Below, piece after piece: positions 22,916 to 30,628 of a stretch of 64,000 nucleotides of DNA (the stretch's first letter is position 1; each line of letters opens with the position of its first letter). The stretch is from Acidovorax_G lacteus (lineage in GTDB: Bacteria > Pseudomonadota > Gammaproteobacteria > Burkholderiales > Burkholderiaceae_C). The notes beneath the pieces are model-generated. The model was not told the origin of the DNA, searched no databases, and saw only the letters and a program-made list of their open reading frames with translations. The stretch lies in assembly GCF_039540375.1 (NCBI RefSeq), contig NZ_BAABEX010000009.1, positions 1 through 64,000 of the forward strand, in the 5' to 3' direction. The position numbers and the translations under genes were made by a program.

Positions 22916-24864
22916 GCCAACACCTCCGGGGTCTCGCTGCCGCCCAGCCGTTCGGCCAGCGGCGCGCCGCGCGGCGGCGGCAAGTCGCCGGGCCAATGCC
23001 CCTCACCCACCTCGTGGGCAAAGTACTTGTGCACGCAGCGGATCGGGTTGGGCGCGGCCTGGCCGAGCCCACAAATGGAGGCGTCGGCCATGACCTGCGC
23101 CAGGTCGTCCAGCAGGTCAGCGTCCCATTGCGGGGCCTCCATCAGGCGCGCGGCCTTGTCGGTGCCCACGCGGCAGGGCGTGCACTGGCCGCAGCTTTCG
23201 TGCGCAAAAAAGCGCATCACGTTCAGCGCGGCGTCGCGCGCACGGTCGTGCTGGCTGAGCACGATGACCGCGGCCGAACCGATAAAGCAGCCGTGCGGCT
23301 GCAGCGTGTCGAAGTCCAGCGGTACATCGGCCAGGGCTGCCGGCAGGATGCCACCCGACGCCCCGCCGGGCAGGTAGGCGTACAGCGTATGTCCGGGCAG
23401 CATGCCGCCGCAGTATTCGTCCACCAGCTCGCGCAGCGTGATGCCCGCCGGGGCCAGCTTGACGCCCGGCGAGCGCACCCGCCCGCTCACGCTGAACGAG
23501 CGCAGCCCGCGGCGGCCGTGGCGGCCAAAGCCGGCAAACCACTGCGGGCCGCGCTCCAGAATGTCGCGCACCCAGTACAGGGTTTCAAAGTTGTGGGCCA
23601 GCGTCGGGCGGCCGAACAGCCCTGCCTCCGCAATGTAGGGCGGGCGCAGGCGCGGCTCGCCACGGCGGCCTTCGATGCTTTCGAGCATGGCCGACTCCTC
23701 GCCGCAGATGTAAGCCCCGGCGCCCCGGCGCAGTTCGATGTGCGGCAGCGGGTACGGCGGCTCGGCCTGCAGGCGCTCCAGTTCGCGGGCCAGCAGGGCG
23801 CGCGCGCCGTGGTATTCGTCGCGCAGGTAGATGTAGACGGCGTCGACGCCCACCACCTGCGCGGCGATCAGCAGGCCTTCGAGAAAGCGGTGCGGGTCGC
23901 GTTCCAGGTAGGTGCGGTCCTTGAAGGTGCCGGGCTCGCCTTCGTCGATGTTGACGGCCATCAGCGCCCCGCCCCGCCCGGCGGCTGCCGCGCGGGCCGC
24001 GTGATCGCGCACGATGCGCCACTTGCGCCCGGCCGGAAAGCCTGCACCGCCCAGGCCACGCAGGCCCGCGTCTTCCATCGCTTGCAACACCGACTCGGCG
24101 TCGCGCGTGCCGTGGGCCACGGCGGCGGCCAGCGCGTACCCCCCGCTGGCGCGGTAGCGCGCAAGGTCGGTGAAGGCGGGGCTGACCGGGTCGTCGGCTG
24201 CGGGCAGCGGCTGTCCAGCAAAGTCGGACGCTACAAAATCAATAGCTGCTCGTGCTAATGAATGCTGGGCTACAGCCCGATTTGGCATGGAATCGAGCAA
24301 CGCCAGCACCCCCTCAACACTGGCCTCGGGCACCGGAAGCTGGTGCAGCACGGCCACCGGGGCCTGCTCGCAGCGGCCCACGCAGGGCTCGGGCTGCACG
24401 GCCACGTCGGCCACCCCCAGCGCGGCCAGGCGCGTGCGCAGGCCATCGAGCAAGGCATCGGCCCCGGCCAGGCTGCAGCTGAGGCTGTCGCACACACGCA
24501 GCACCAGGCGCGGGGCGGCTTCTCCGTCGGTGCGGCGGTCAAAGTGGTGATAGAAGCTCGCGACCTCGTGCACCTCGGCCATGGAACGGCCAGTGAGCCG
24601 CGCCAGCGCGACCAGGTGCCGGTCGAACAGCGCGCCAAAAGCGTCCTGCAGCTGGTGCAGATGCTCGATCAGCAGATCGGGCCGGTGGCCGCCGGGCGGC
24701 GGATCGCCGATCAGCGCACGCACCTCGGCCAGCGCGGCGTCGTCGGGCTGGCGTCCCTTGAGGTGGGCGCGGCGGCGCAGGCTGGCGCGCAGGTCGTCGG
24801 CGCTGCCCAGGGCTTGGGCGTTGGCAGGAGGGCGTGGGGCAAGGGGCAGGGTCTGGGCGGTCAT
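22912..24864 (-). CDS. fdsB: Fused FdsG-FdsB (NuoE-NuoF-like) formate dehydrogenase subunit
   Basis: A 650-residue fusion. Residues 1-190 are the FdsG/NuoE 2Fe-2S domain with ligands C125, C130, C161 and C165 (RVCDSLSC, EPCVGRC). Residues 225-640 are FdsB/NuoF: GLRGLGGAGFPAGRKW and MAVNIDEGEPGTFKDR (FMN and NAD+ binding), RGAGAYICGEESAMLESIEG and the 4Fe-4S motif ESCGQCTPCRVGT with a fourth Cys in ASICGLG. In Cupriavidus and Rhodobacter these are separate genes. The linker, about residues 195-215 (including SLARAAIDFVA), is encoded by a copy of the dispersed repeat, so a repeat lies at the fusion joint. It transfers electrons from FdsA to NAD+. Confidence 0.94.
   Translation of the reverse strand: MTAQTLPLAPRPPANAQALGSADDLRASLRRRAHLKGRQPDDAALAEVRALIGDPPPGGHRPDLLIEHLHQLQDAFGALFDRHLVALARLTGRSMAEVHEVASFYHHFDRRTDGEAAPRLVLRVCDSLSCSLAGADALLDGLRTRLAALGVADVAVQPEPCVGRCEQAPVAVLHQLPVPEASVEGVLALLDSMPNRAVAQHSLARAAIDFVASDFAGQPLPAADDPVSPAFTDLARYRASGGYALAAAVAHGTRDAESVLQAMEDAGLRGLGGAGFPAGRKWRIVRDHAARAAAAGRGGALMAVNIDEGEPGTFKDRTYLERDPHRFLEGLLIAAQVVGVDAVYIYLRDEYHGARALLARELERLQAEPPYPLPHIELRRGAGAYICGEESAMLESIEGRRGEPRLRPPYIAEAGLFGRPTLAHNFETLYWVRDILERGPQWFAGFGRHGRRGLRSFSVSGRVRSPGVKLAPAGITLRELVDEYCGGMLPGHTLYAYLPGGASGGILPAALADVPLDFDTLQPHGCFIGSAAVIVLSQHDRARDAALNVMRFFAHESCGQCTPCRVGTDKAARLMEAPQWDADLLDDLAQVMADASICGLGQAAPNPIRCVHKYFAHEVGEGHWPGDLPPPRGAPLAERLGGSETPEVLA
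24235..24256. repeat. Dispersed short repeat inside the fdsG-fdsB linker
   Basis: The core AATAGCTGCTCGTGCT of the dispersed family lies in frame in the coding sequence and encodes LARAAIDF (residues about 203-210) between the FdsG-like and FdsB-like domains. The flanking bases (GGGCTGTAGCCC) form a small extra palindrome. Confidence 0.7.
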
Positions 24865-24963
24865 CGTGCAGCAATCAGGCCGCCTGGCGGTGGGCGGGGC
24901 GGCGTGCGCGCAGTGTGGCCCTGCAGCGCGCGGCGCGTCAAATCAGATGGATGTATGGCGCGA

Positions 24964-25920
24964 TCACGCGGCTGAATCGCCCGGCACCGGCTGCGGGCCG
25001 CTGTGGGCCGCCGCTTCGCGCTGCCAGTCGGCGTCTTGCACCAGCGCCAGAGCGGCCTGCAGCGCACGCGGCGGGGCCTGGCGCGCGTGGGCGATGAAGC
25101 CCATGGGCGTCTGCACCACGGGAGACACCAGCGGGTGCGCGCGCAACCCGGCTTGGCCGCGCAGCGCGGCCACCACGGCCCCAGGCAGCACGCTGACCAC
25201 GCCGCCTGCGGCCACCGTGAGAGCCAGGGCCAGCACCGAATCGGTCTCGATGGCGGGTTGCACGGCCACGCCCGCGCGCTCGAAGGCCGCGTCCACGATG
25301 CGGCGGTTGTGCATGTCGGGCGTGAGCAGGCACAGCGGCAGCCGGGCGGCGTCGGCCCAGGCCAATGGCGGGCCCGCAGCCAGGGCGGGGGCGCGCTCGT
25401 CGGCCTGCAGCAGGTGGTAGTGCTCGGTGTATTGGGGCCAGGCGGCCAGGGCCGCGCGGTCGGGCGGCAGGCGGTCGAGGTAGCCCAGCGCCAGGTCCAC
25501 CGACAAGGCCTGCAGGCCGTCTTCCAGCGCCTGCGAACTCATGGCCAGCACCTGGGGCACGATGCCCGGGTGCCGCGCGCGCAGCCGGGCTGCAAAGCGC
25601 GCCAGCAGCGGCATGGCCGTGGGCACGGCGGCCAGGCGCAGGCGGCCGCGCGGACCCAGAGCGTCGCTGGCCAGCTCCTGCGTGAGCGCCTCGTGCTCGC
25701 GCAGCATGCGGCGGGCGGCGGCCAGCACGCGCTCGCCTTCCGGCGTGAAGCCCTCAAACTGCCGCGCACGGCGCACCACGGCCACGCCAAATTCGCGCTC
25801 CACCGCGCGCAGCGCGTTCGACAGCGCAGGTTGCGTGATGTGGCAGGCCTGCGCCGCGCGGCCAAAGTGCCGGTGCTCCTGCAGCGCCACCAGGTAGCGC
25901 AGCGCGGTCAGCAGGTTCAT
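24964..25920 (-). CDS. LysR-type transcriptional regulator of the formate dehydrogenase cluster
   Basis: A 318-residue LysR-family protein. The N-terminal winged helix-turn-helix is clear (LRYLVALQEHRHFGRAAQACHITQPALSNALRAVEREFG), followed by the linker helix and a substrate-binding domain (VDLALGYLDRLPP, GGVVSVLPGAVVAAL). It ends 99 bases before fdsGB on the same strand, so it is upstream of, rather than divergent from, the genes it probably controls. This parallels FdsR of Cupriavidus, a LysR protein next to fdsGBACD, but the assignment is based on position. The inducer is unknown; formate is a natural guess. Confidence 0.9.
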   Translation of the reverse strand: MNLLTALRYLVALQEHRHFGRAAQACHITQPALSNALRAVEREFGVAVVRRARQFEGFTPEGERVLAAARRMLREHEALTQELASDALGPRGRLRLAAVPTAMPLLARFAARLRARHPGIVPQVLAMSSQALEDGLQALSVDLALGYLDRLPPDRAALAAWPQYTEHYHLLQADERAPALAAGPPLAWADAARLPLCLLTPDMHNRRIVDAAFERAGVAVQPAIETDSVLALALTVAAGGVVSVLPGAVVAALRGQAGLRAHPLVSPVVQTPMGFIAHARQAPPRALQAALALVQDADWQREAAAHSGPQPVPGDSAA

Positions 25921-25944
25921 GGCCGGGGGCGCGCGGTGGGGACT

Positions 25945-27036
25945 TCAGGTGTTCTTGCTGACCGAGATGGTGGGAAACTTGGACGAGAAGTCTTTGGCCT
26001 TCTGCGCGATCTTCACCGCCACGTCGCGCGCCACCTTGCGGTAGATCGCGGCCACCTCGCTGTCGGGGTCGGAGACCACCGTGGGCTTGCCGCTGTCGGC
26101 CTGCAGGCGGATCTGCATGTCCAACGGCAGCGCGCCCAGGTAGTCCATGCCGTACTGCGCGGCCATCTTCTTGCCCCCATCGGCGCCGAAGATGTGCTCG
26201 GTGTGGCCGCACTGGCTGCACACGTGCACCGCCATGTTCTCGACGATGCCCAGGATGGGCACGCCCACCTTCTCGAACATCTTGATGCCCTTCTTGGCGT
26301 CGAGCAGCGCGATGTCTTGCGGGGTGGTGACGATGACCGCGCCCGTCATGGGCACGCGCTGCGAGAGCGTGAGCTGGATGTCGCCCGTGCCCGGGGGCAT
26401 GTCCACGATCAGGTAGTCCAGTTCCTTCCAGTTGGTCTGGCGCAGCAATTGCTCGAGCGCCTGCGTGGCCATGGGGCCGCGCCAGATCATGGCCTCGTCG
26501 GGGTCGATCAGGAAGCCGATCGACATGACCTGCACGCCGTAGTTTTCGAGCGGCTCCATGGTCTTGCCGTCGTCGCTTTCGGGGCGGCGGGCAATGCCCA
26601 GCATCATGGGCTGGCTCGGGCCGTAGATGTCGGCGTCGAGCACGCCCACGCGCGCGCCCTCGGCGGCCAGGGCCAGGGCCAGGTTGGCGGCGGTGGTGCT
26701 TTTGCCCACGCCGCCCTTGCCCGACGCCACGGCAATGATGTTCTTGACCTGCGGCAGCAGCTGCACGCCGCGCTGTACCGCATGCGCCACCACGTTCGTC
26801 TGGATGCGCACCGACACGTTGTCCACCCCGGGCACACCGCGCGCAGCGGCCACCAGGGCGCGGCGCAGATCGCCCTCGATGCTGCGCGCGGGATAGCCCA
26901 ATTCCACGTCAAAGGCCACGTCGCCGCCGTCGATCTGTACGTTGCGCACTGCGCGCGACGATACGAAATCCTTGCCGGTGTGGGGGTCCTGCACGCTGGC
27001 CAGTGCGGCCATGAGGGCTTGTTCGGTGACTGCCAT
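25945..27036 (-). CDS. apbC: Mrp/ApbC-family iron-sulfur cluster carrier ATPase
   Basis: A 363-residue P-loop protein of the Mrp/NBP35 family that binds and transfers 4Fe-4S clusters. N-terminal residues 1-95 are an MIP18-like domain (PHTGKDFVSSRAVRNVQI). Then comes a deviant Walker A, VASGKGGVGKSTTAANLAL, followed by LDADIYGPSQPMMLG, the switch region LIVDMPPGTGDIQLTLSQ, and the CSQCGH motif supplying the cluster ligands at the dimer interface. The family commonly serves cluster delivery to many enzymes. Here it sits directly upstream of the formate dehydrogenase region, although mrp is also often next to metG, which is 5 kb away here. The start is the only ATG before VTEQALMAAL. Confidence 0.96.
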   Translation of the reverse strand: MAVTEQALMAALASVQDPHTGKDFVSSRAVRNVQIDGGDVAFDVELGYPARSIEGDLRRALVAAARGVPGVDNVSVRIQTNVVAHAVQRGVQLLPQVKNIIAVASGKGGVGKSTTAANLALALAAEGARVGVLDADIYGPSQPMMLGIARRPESDDGKTMEPLENYGVQVMSIGFLIDPDEAMIWRGPMATQALEQLLRQTNWKELDYLIVDMPPGTGDIQLTLSQRVPMTGAVIVTTPQDIALLDAKKGIKMFEKVGVPILGIVENMAVHVCSQCGHTEHIFGADGGKKMAAQYGMDYLGALPLDMQIRLQADSGKPTVVSDPDSEVAAIYRKVARDVAVKIAQKAKDFSSKFPTISVSKNT

Positions 27037-27134
27037 TCGAATTCTCCTGTGGGGGCCGTTAGTCTAGGCGCTGCGACCCACCCTCGCGCCGTGGGGGACA
27101 ATGCGCGCCGCATCACCGACATCGTCCACACTAA

Positions 27135-27398
27135 GGCCTGCTCACACAATTTTTGCCAGATGCGTTGCAATCCGAAAGAGCCAAGCGCTAGTCGCCAAAA
27201 GAAGCTGGGGTGCGGCCCCAGCGAGGCTTGGCAACGACGCGGATGGCTCTTTTGGGTTGCAACCCGAAGGGAAGGCCATGGAAAAGGCGCCACTCGTTGT
27301 TGCATTTCTAGCCAAGGCCCCGGCCTTGGCGTCGTCACGCGCCTAGATTGGCGCCTTTTCCATGGCCTTCGCACAGGCAAAAATAGTGTGAACAGGCC
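27135..27398. mobile_element. 264-bp element of nested inverted repeats (MITE-like)
   Basis: Non-coding DNA between divergent genes is organised as nested inverted repeats. The outermost 23-base ends (27135-27157 and 27376-27398; GGCCTGCTCACACAATTT versus GGCCTGTTCACACTATTT) match at 21 of 23 positions. A second pair (27164-27183 and 27244-27263) matches at 17 of 20. A third pair (27271-27291 and 27350-27370) is perfect over 21 bases. A small hairpin GCCAAGGCCCCGGCCTTGGC sits at 27311-27330, and another (GCTGGGG...CCCCAGC) near 27208. No reading frame of note and no clear target duplication. Could be a MITE, an IS remnant, or a structured RNA or regulatory region. Confidence 0.65.
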
Positions 27399-27407
27399 CC
27401 CGTACCC

Positions 27408-27983
27408 GTGAAATTCAAGCCCGCACCCAATTCACTGTTCGCCATCCTGCTGCGCTCGCCGTGGTGGGTCAGCTTCGCCGTGGTCGGCGCCATCGTGGCG
27501 CTGTCGTTTGCGTTGCTGCGCACCGACTTCGCCATCGTAGGCGCACTGACCTCGCTGCCTTTCGTGGTGATCGGCTGCATGGCCGCCTGGCGGCAGTGGC
27601 GCCAGCCCAGCGCCGCCAAGGTCGCAGAGGCCCTTGCTGGGCTCGCTGCACTGCCGTCGCGCGCCGCGTCTGAACGGCTGCAGCGCACGTGGGAGCGCGG
27701 CGGCTACAGCGTGCAGGCGCTGGGCAGTAACGCAGCCGATTGGCGCCTGGAGCGCAACGGACGGATCACGCTGGTGAGCGCGCGCCGCTGGAAGGCAGCC
27801 ACCCACGGTGTGGAGCCGCTTCGCGAGCTGCATGCGGCCATCCAGCGCGAGGGTGCAGACAGTGGCCTGTATCTGGCGGGCAACGGCACGCTCAGCGACA
27901 GTGCGCGCATCTTTGCGCGCGACCACGGCATCACCGTGCTCGACGGGAATGCCATCGGGGCGCTGCTGATCGCGTCGCGCTGA
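27408..27983 (+). CDS. Membrane-anchored Mrr-like restriction-endonuclease-fold protein
   Basis: A 191-residue protein. Two hydrophobic helices lie near the N-terminus (about residues 18-38 and 42-60). The C-terminal 110 residues look like an Mrr_cat nuclease fold: AADWRLERNGRITLVSARRWKAATHGVEPLRELHAAI, then GLYLAGNGTLSDSARIFARDHGITVLDGNAI. In the canonical D-(E/Q)xK motif the region ITLVSARRWK stands where QxK is usual; the Gln is replaced by Ser-Ala-Arg, so catalytic competence is doubtful. It starts ten bases after the nested-repeat element and has no methylase beside it, so it is not part of a standard restriction system. Confidence 0.72.
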   Translation: MKFKPAPNSLFAILLRSPWWVSFAVVGAIVALSFALLRTDFAIVGALTSLPFVVIGCMAAWRQWRQPSAAKVAEALAGLAALPSRAASERLQRTWERGGYSVQALGSNAADWRLERNGRITLVSARRWKAATHGVEPLRELHAAIQREGADSGLYLAGNGTLSDSARIFARDHGITVLDGNAIGALLIASR

Positions 27984-28070
27984 ACGCAGGCCGCGCATCC
28001 CCGGGCTTTCCCGCATGGCGGGCAGCGGCGGGCGCCCGAACACTGTTGGGCAGACCCACGATGCCCACCC

Positions 28071-29309
28071 ATGCCCACGCCCCCTGACACTGCATCGCCC
28101 ACCGGCCTGCTGCTCACCGGTGGCGGCGCGCGCGCAGCCTACCAGGTGGGCGTGCTCGAAGCCATTGCCGACCTGCGCCGCACCTGCGGGGCCGAGCGCG
28201 AGCCCAACCCCTTTCCCATCATCACCGGCACGTCGGCAGGGGCGATCAACGCCGCCGCGCTGGCCTGCGGGGCCGACAACTTTGACCGCGCGGTGCGCCG
28301 CGTGGCCCGGGTGTGGCGCAATTTCCACGCCCACCATGTGTACGGAGCCGACTCCCTGAGCGTCGCGCGCAGCGGGGCACGCTGGCTCACGCTGCTGTCG
28401 CTGGGCTGGGCGCTGGCCCGTTGGCGGCGCATGCGGCCGCGCTCGCTGCTCGACAACACCCCACTCGAACACCTGCTGACCAAGATGGTGCCGCTGGTGC
28501 GCCTGCCGCGGCTGCTGCGCCAGGGGCACCTGAAGGCGCTGGCTGTCACCGCGTCGAGCTACACCACGGGCGAGCACGTCACCTTCTTTGAAACGCAGGC
28601 CGAACTGCAACCCTGGGTGCGCTCGCAGCGCCGCGCGGCGCGAGACCGCATCACCCACGAGCACCTGCTGGCCTCGTCGGCGATTCCGTTCGTGTTTCCG
28701 GCCAAGGCCATCCACATGGACGGCCGCACCGAGTTCTTTGGCGACGGCTCCATGCGGCAGTCGGCGCCCATAGCACCGGCCATCCACCTGGGAGCTGAGC
28801 GCATTGTCGTGATCGGGGCTGGGCGCATGCACGAGCCCAAAGACCCCAGCAGCACCGCCGCAACCCCCACCTATCCGTCACTTGCGCAGATCGCAGGCCA
28901 TGCGCTGTCCAACATTTTTCTGGACGCACTGGCCGTGGACGTGGAGCGCGTACTGCGCATCAACCAGACGCTGTCGCTGATTCCGCCCGAGGCCCGCGTG
29001 CACAGCGCGCTGCGCCCGATTGACCTGCTGGTGATCGCCCCGTCGCAGCGGCTGGACGCCGTGGCCGCGCGCCACGTGGGCGACCTGCCGCGGCCGGTGC
29101 GGGCCATGCTCGGGGCGCTGGGCGTCACCTCCAACATGGCCGACGTGCGCGGCGCGGCACTGGCCAGCTACCTGCTGTTCGAGCAGGGCTACACGCGCGA
29201 ACTGATGGAACTGGGCCGTGCCGACACGCTGGCGCAGCGCGACGCGGTGTGCCGCTTCTTCGGCTGGCACGACCGGGGCGATCCGGTGCAGCGGCGCGAA
29301 CACCGCTAG
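28071..29309 (+). CDS. Patatin-like phospholipase
   Basis: A 412-residue patatin-family lipid acyl hydrolase. The oxyanion hole GLLLTGGGARAAYQVGVLEAI is at residues 12-32, the nucleophile elbow GTSAG at 53-57 (Ser55), and the catalytic aspartate in FFGDGSMRQSAPI (Asp-Gly-Ser where many relatives have Asp-Gly-Gly). Between them lie RLPRLLRQGHLKALAVTASSYTTGEHVTFFE and ASSAIPFVFPA, typical of the bacterial RssA/NTE-like group. The C-terminal 100 residues hold LLVIAPSQRLDAVA and SYLLFEQGYTRELMELGRADTL. There is no signal peptide, so it is probably cytosolic or membrane-peripheral. The start agrees with the family N-terminus. Confidence 0.93.
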   Translation: MPTPPDTASPTGLLLTGGGARAAYQVGVLEAIADLRRTCGAEREPNPFPIITGTSAGAINAAALACGADNFDRAVRRVARVWRNFHAHHVYGADSLSVARSGARWLTLLSLGWALARWRRMRPRSLLDNTPLEHLLTKMVPLVRLPRLLRQGHLKALAVTASSYTTGEHVTFFETQAELQPWVRSQRRAARDRITHEHLLASSAIPFVFPAKAIHMDGRTEFFGDGSMRQSAPIAPAIHLGAERIVVIGAGRMHEPKDPSSTAATPTYPSLAQIAGHALSNIFLDALAVDVERVLRINQTLSLIPPEARVHSALRPIDLLVIAPSQRLDAVAARHVGDLPRPVRAMLGALGVTSNMADVRGAALASYLLFEQGYTRELMELGRADTLAQRDAVCRFFGWHDRGDPVQRREHR

Positions 29310-29312
29310 GGA

Positions 29313-29427
29313 GGCTCTGCACAAGCCTCGCAAGGATGCGCGGATGCCAATCAGGGGGCACGAGGCGGTTTTGCATCCGATCGCGCGGCGATTGGCAGGA
29401 ATGGCAACGCAGTAGTCTGCCAGAGCC
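29313..29427. repeat. 115-bp non-coding segment with inverted ends
   Basis: GGCTCTG (29313-29319) and CAGAGCC (29421-29427) bracket a second inverted pair, GCCAATC (29346-29352) and GATTGGC (29390-29396). It lies directly after the patatin stop codon. It may be the 3' transcript structure of that gene or a decayed mobile-element end; nothing else recognisable is seen before the next gene at 29561. Confidence 0.35.
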
Positions 29428-29560
29428 GTGCCCGCGCAGACTGCAGAGCGTCGTGCCAAGCGTCCCTCGTGCCCGAAGGCACGCACTGCGCACCCCATGG
29501 GCGCTGCGGGGGGCATGTGGTCGGTCATGCGAGTCTTGTCGCGTGGCCGACGCGCCTGCG

Positions 29561-30454
29561 TCAGCGCTTGCTGTGCAGGCGCCTTGCCGCCAACAGTGCC
29601 AACGCGCCTGCCATCGCACCCCACAGGGCCAGGCCGCCCACCGGCACCGGCTGCGGCGCCGCAGGACTCTCGGACACGCGGAACACCTTGAGTTCGTCCA
29701 GGGTGCCCGGGTTGCGGGTGTAGACCGCGATCTTGTTGAAGGCCGGCGCCAGTCCGGCGTACTCGGCCGAGGGCGCGGGCGGATTCAGGTAGTCAAAGCC
29801 GGTGAGACTGGACAGCACCCACATGCGGGTGTTGTTGGCCGTGTAGTCGATGCGCAGCACCACCGCGGCCAGCGTACTCAGTGGCACGGTGCTGCACGCC
29901 GACGCAATCGGCGCTTGCAGGGTACTGTCCAGAATGGCGTACACCGGGCTGCCACAGGACCCGTTGTTGCCCGCACCGCCCGCGATCGTACTACCCGAAA
30001 ACAGCCGGATGGACGGGGTGCCACCACCCGACTGTGTGCTGAATTGCGAGAGAAACTGCACGAACACCACCCCCGTGTTCTGCAAAGGCAAGGACCGGGC
30101 CGAGTCGTTGAGCAGCGAGCCGCCCGTGCGGAACACGATGCGCCCCCCGCTACTGGTCAGCCCGGGCACGGTCAGGCTGGCAGCCCCCACGTTAAAACTC
30201 GTGAAGAAGTTGCTGTCCGACGCCCAGGGCCCAGACCATCCCGTGCCGCCGTTGTTGCCGGGCAAGGGAGCGTTGGCCGTGTACGCGAAAGAATCTTCGG
30301 CGATGGTGGTGATCACCGGCGCAGCCCGCAGCGGCGTGCACGCCGCCCAAGCGGCCAAGGCAAACGCCGCCACGGTGCCTCCACGGCACAACGAACGGAC
30401 CTGCAGGCAAATACTCGGCAATCCGCGAAAGCGCTTGAGACCAGAACGAGGCAT
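29561..30454 (-). CDS. Exported protein with PEP-CTERM-like C-terminal anchor
   Basis: A 297-residue secreted protein of unknown function. The N-terminus is basic then hydrophobic (GGTVAAFALAAWAACTPLRAA), a signal peptide probably cleaved after LRAA. The body is rich in Ser, Thr, Gly and Asn with beta-strand character (YTANAPLPGNNGGTGWSGPW, TGGSLLNDSARSLPL). The tail PQPVPVGGLALWGAMAGALALLAARRLHSKR has the three-part form of exosortase-type sorting signals: a Pro-containing motif, a membrane helix and a basic end. The motif is not a canonical VPEP or IPTL, so the sorting enzyme is uncertain; none is encoded here. The ATG before PRSGLKRF is chosen because it gives a normal signal peptide. Confidence 0.72.
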   Translation of the reverse strand: MPRSGLKRFRGLPSICLQVRSLCRGGTVAAFALAAWAACTPLRAAPVITTIAEDSFAYTANAPLPGNNGGTGWSGPWASDSNFFTSFNVGAASLTVPGLTSSGGRIVFRTGGSLLNDSARSLPLQNTGVVFVQFLSQFSTQSGGGTPSIRLFSGSTIAGGAGNNGSCGSPVYAILDSTLQAPIASACSTVPLSTLAAVVLRIDYTANNTRMWVLSSLTGFDYLNPPAPSAEYAGLAPAFNKIAVYTRNPGTLDELKVFRVSESPAAPQPVPVGGLALWGAMAGALALLAARRLHSKR

Positions 30455-30628
30455 GGAGAACAGGACGGGATAAAGGCGGGCGAGGTCTGCGCAGCTCGAA
30501 GCAGCACATCCCAAAGTGCCAACGATCATGGCACATCCAGTTACAACCTGCGGCACGCAGGTCCATGGCCACCACGGCCGGAATCCGCATCAGGGGCCCA
30601 TGCGCCGGGCGCGGCTGGGGCCCTGCGT

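Noticed and set aside
24865..24963. Separate FdsD or other small gene between the regulator and fdsGB
   Set aside because: The 99-base gap has no open frame with a ribosome-binding site; no FdsD-like sequence was found elsewhere in the cluster.
29428..29560. A small gene between the patatin gene and the exported protein gene
   Set aside because: Short frames here are without start context or recognisable character.
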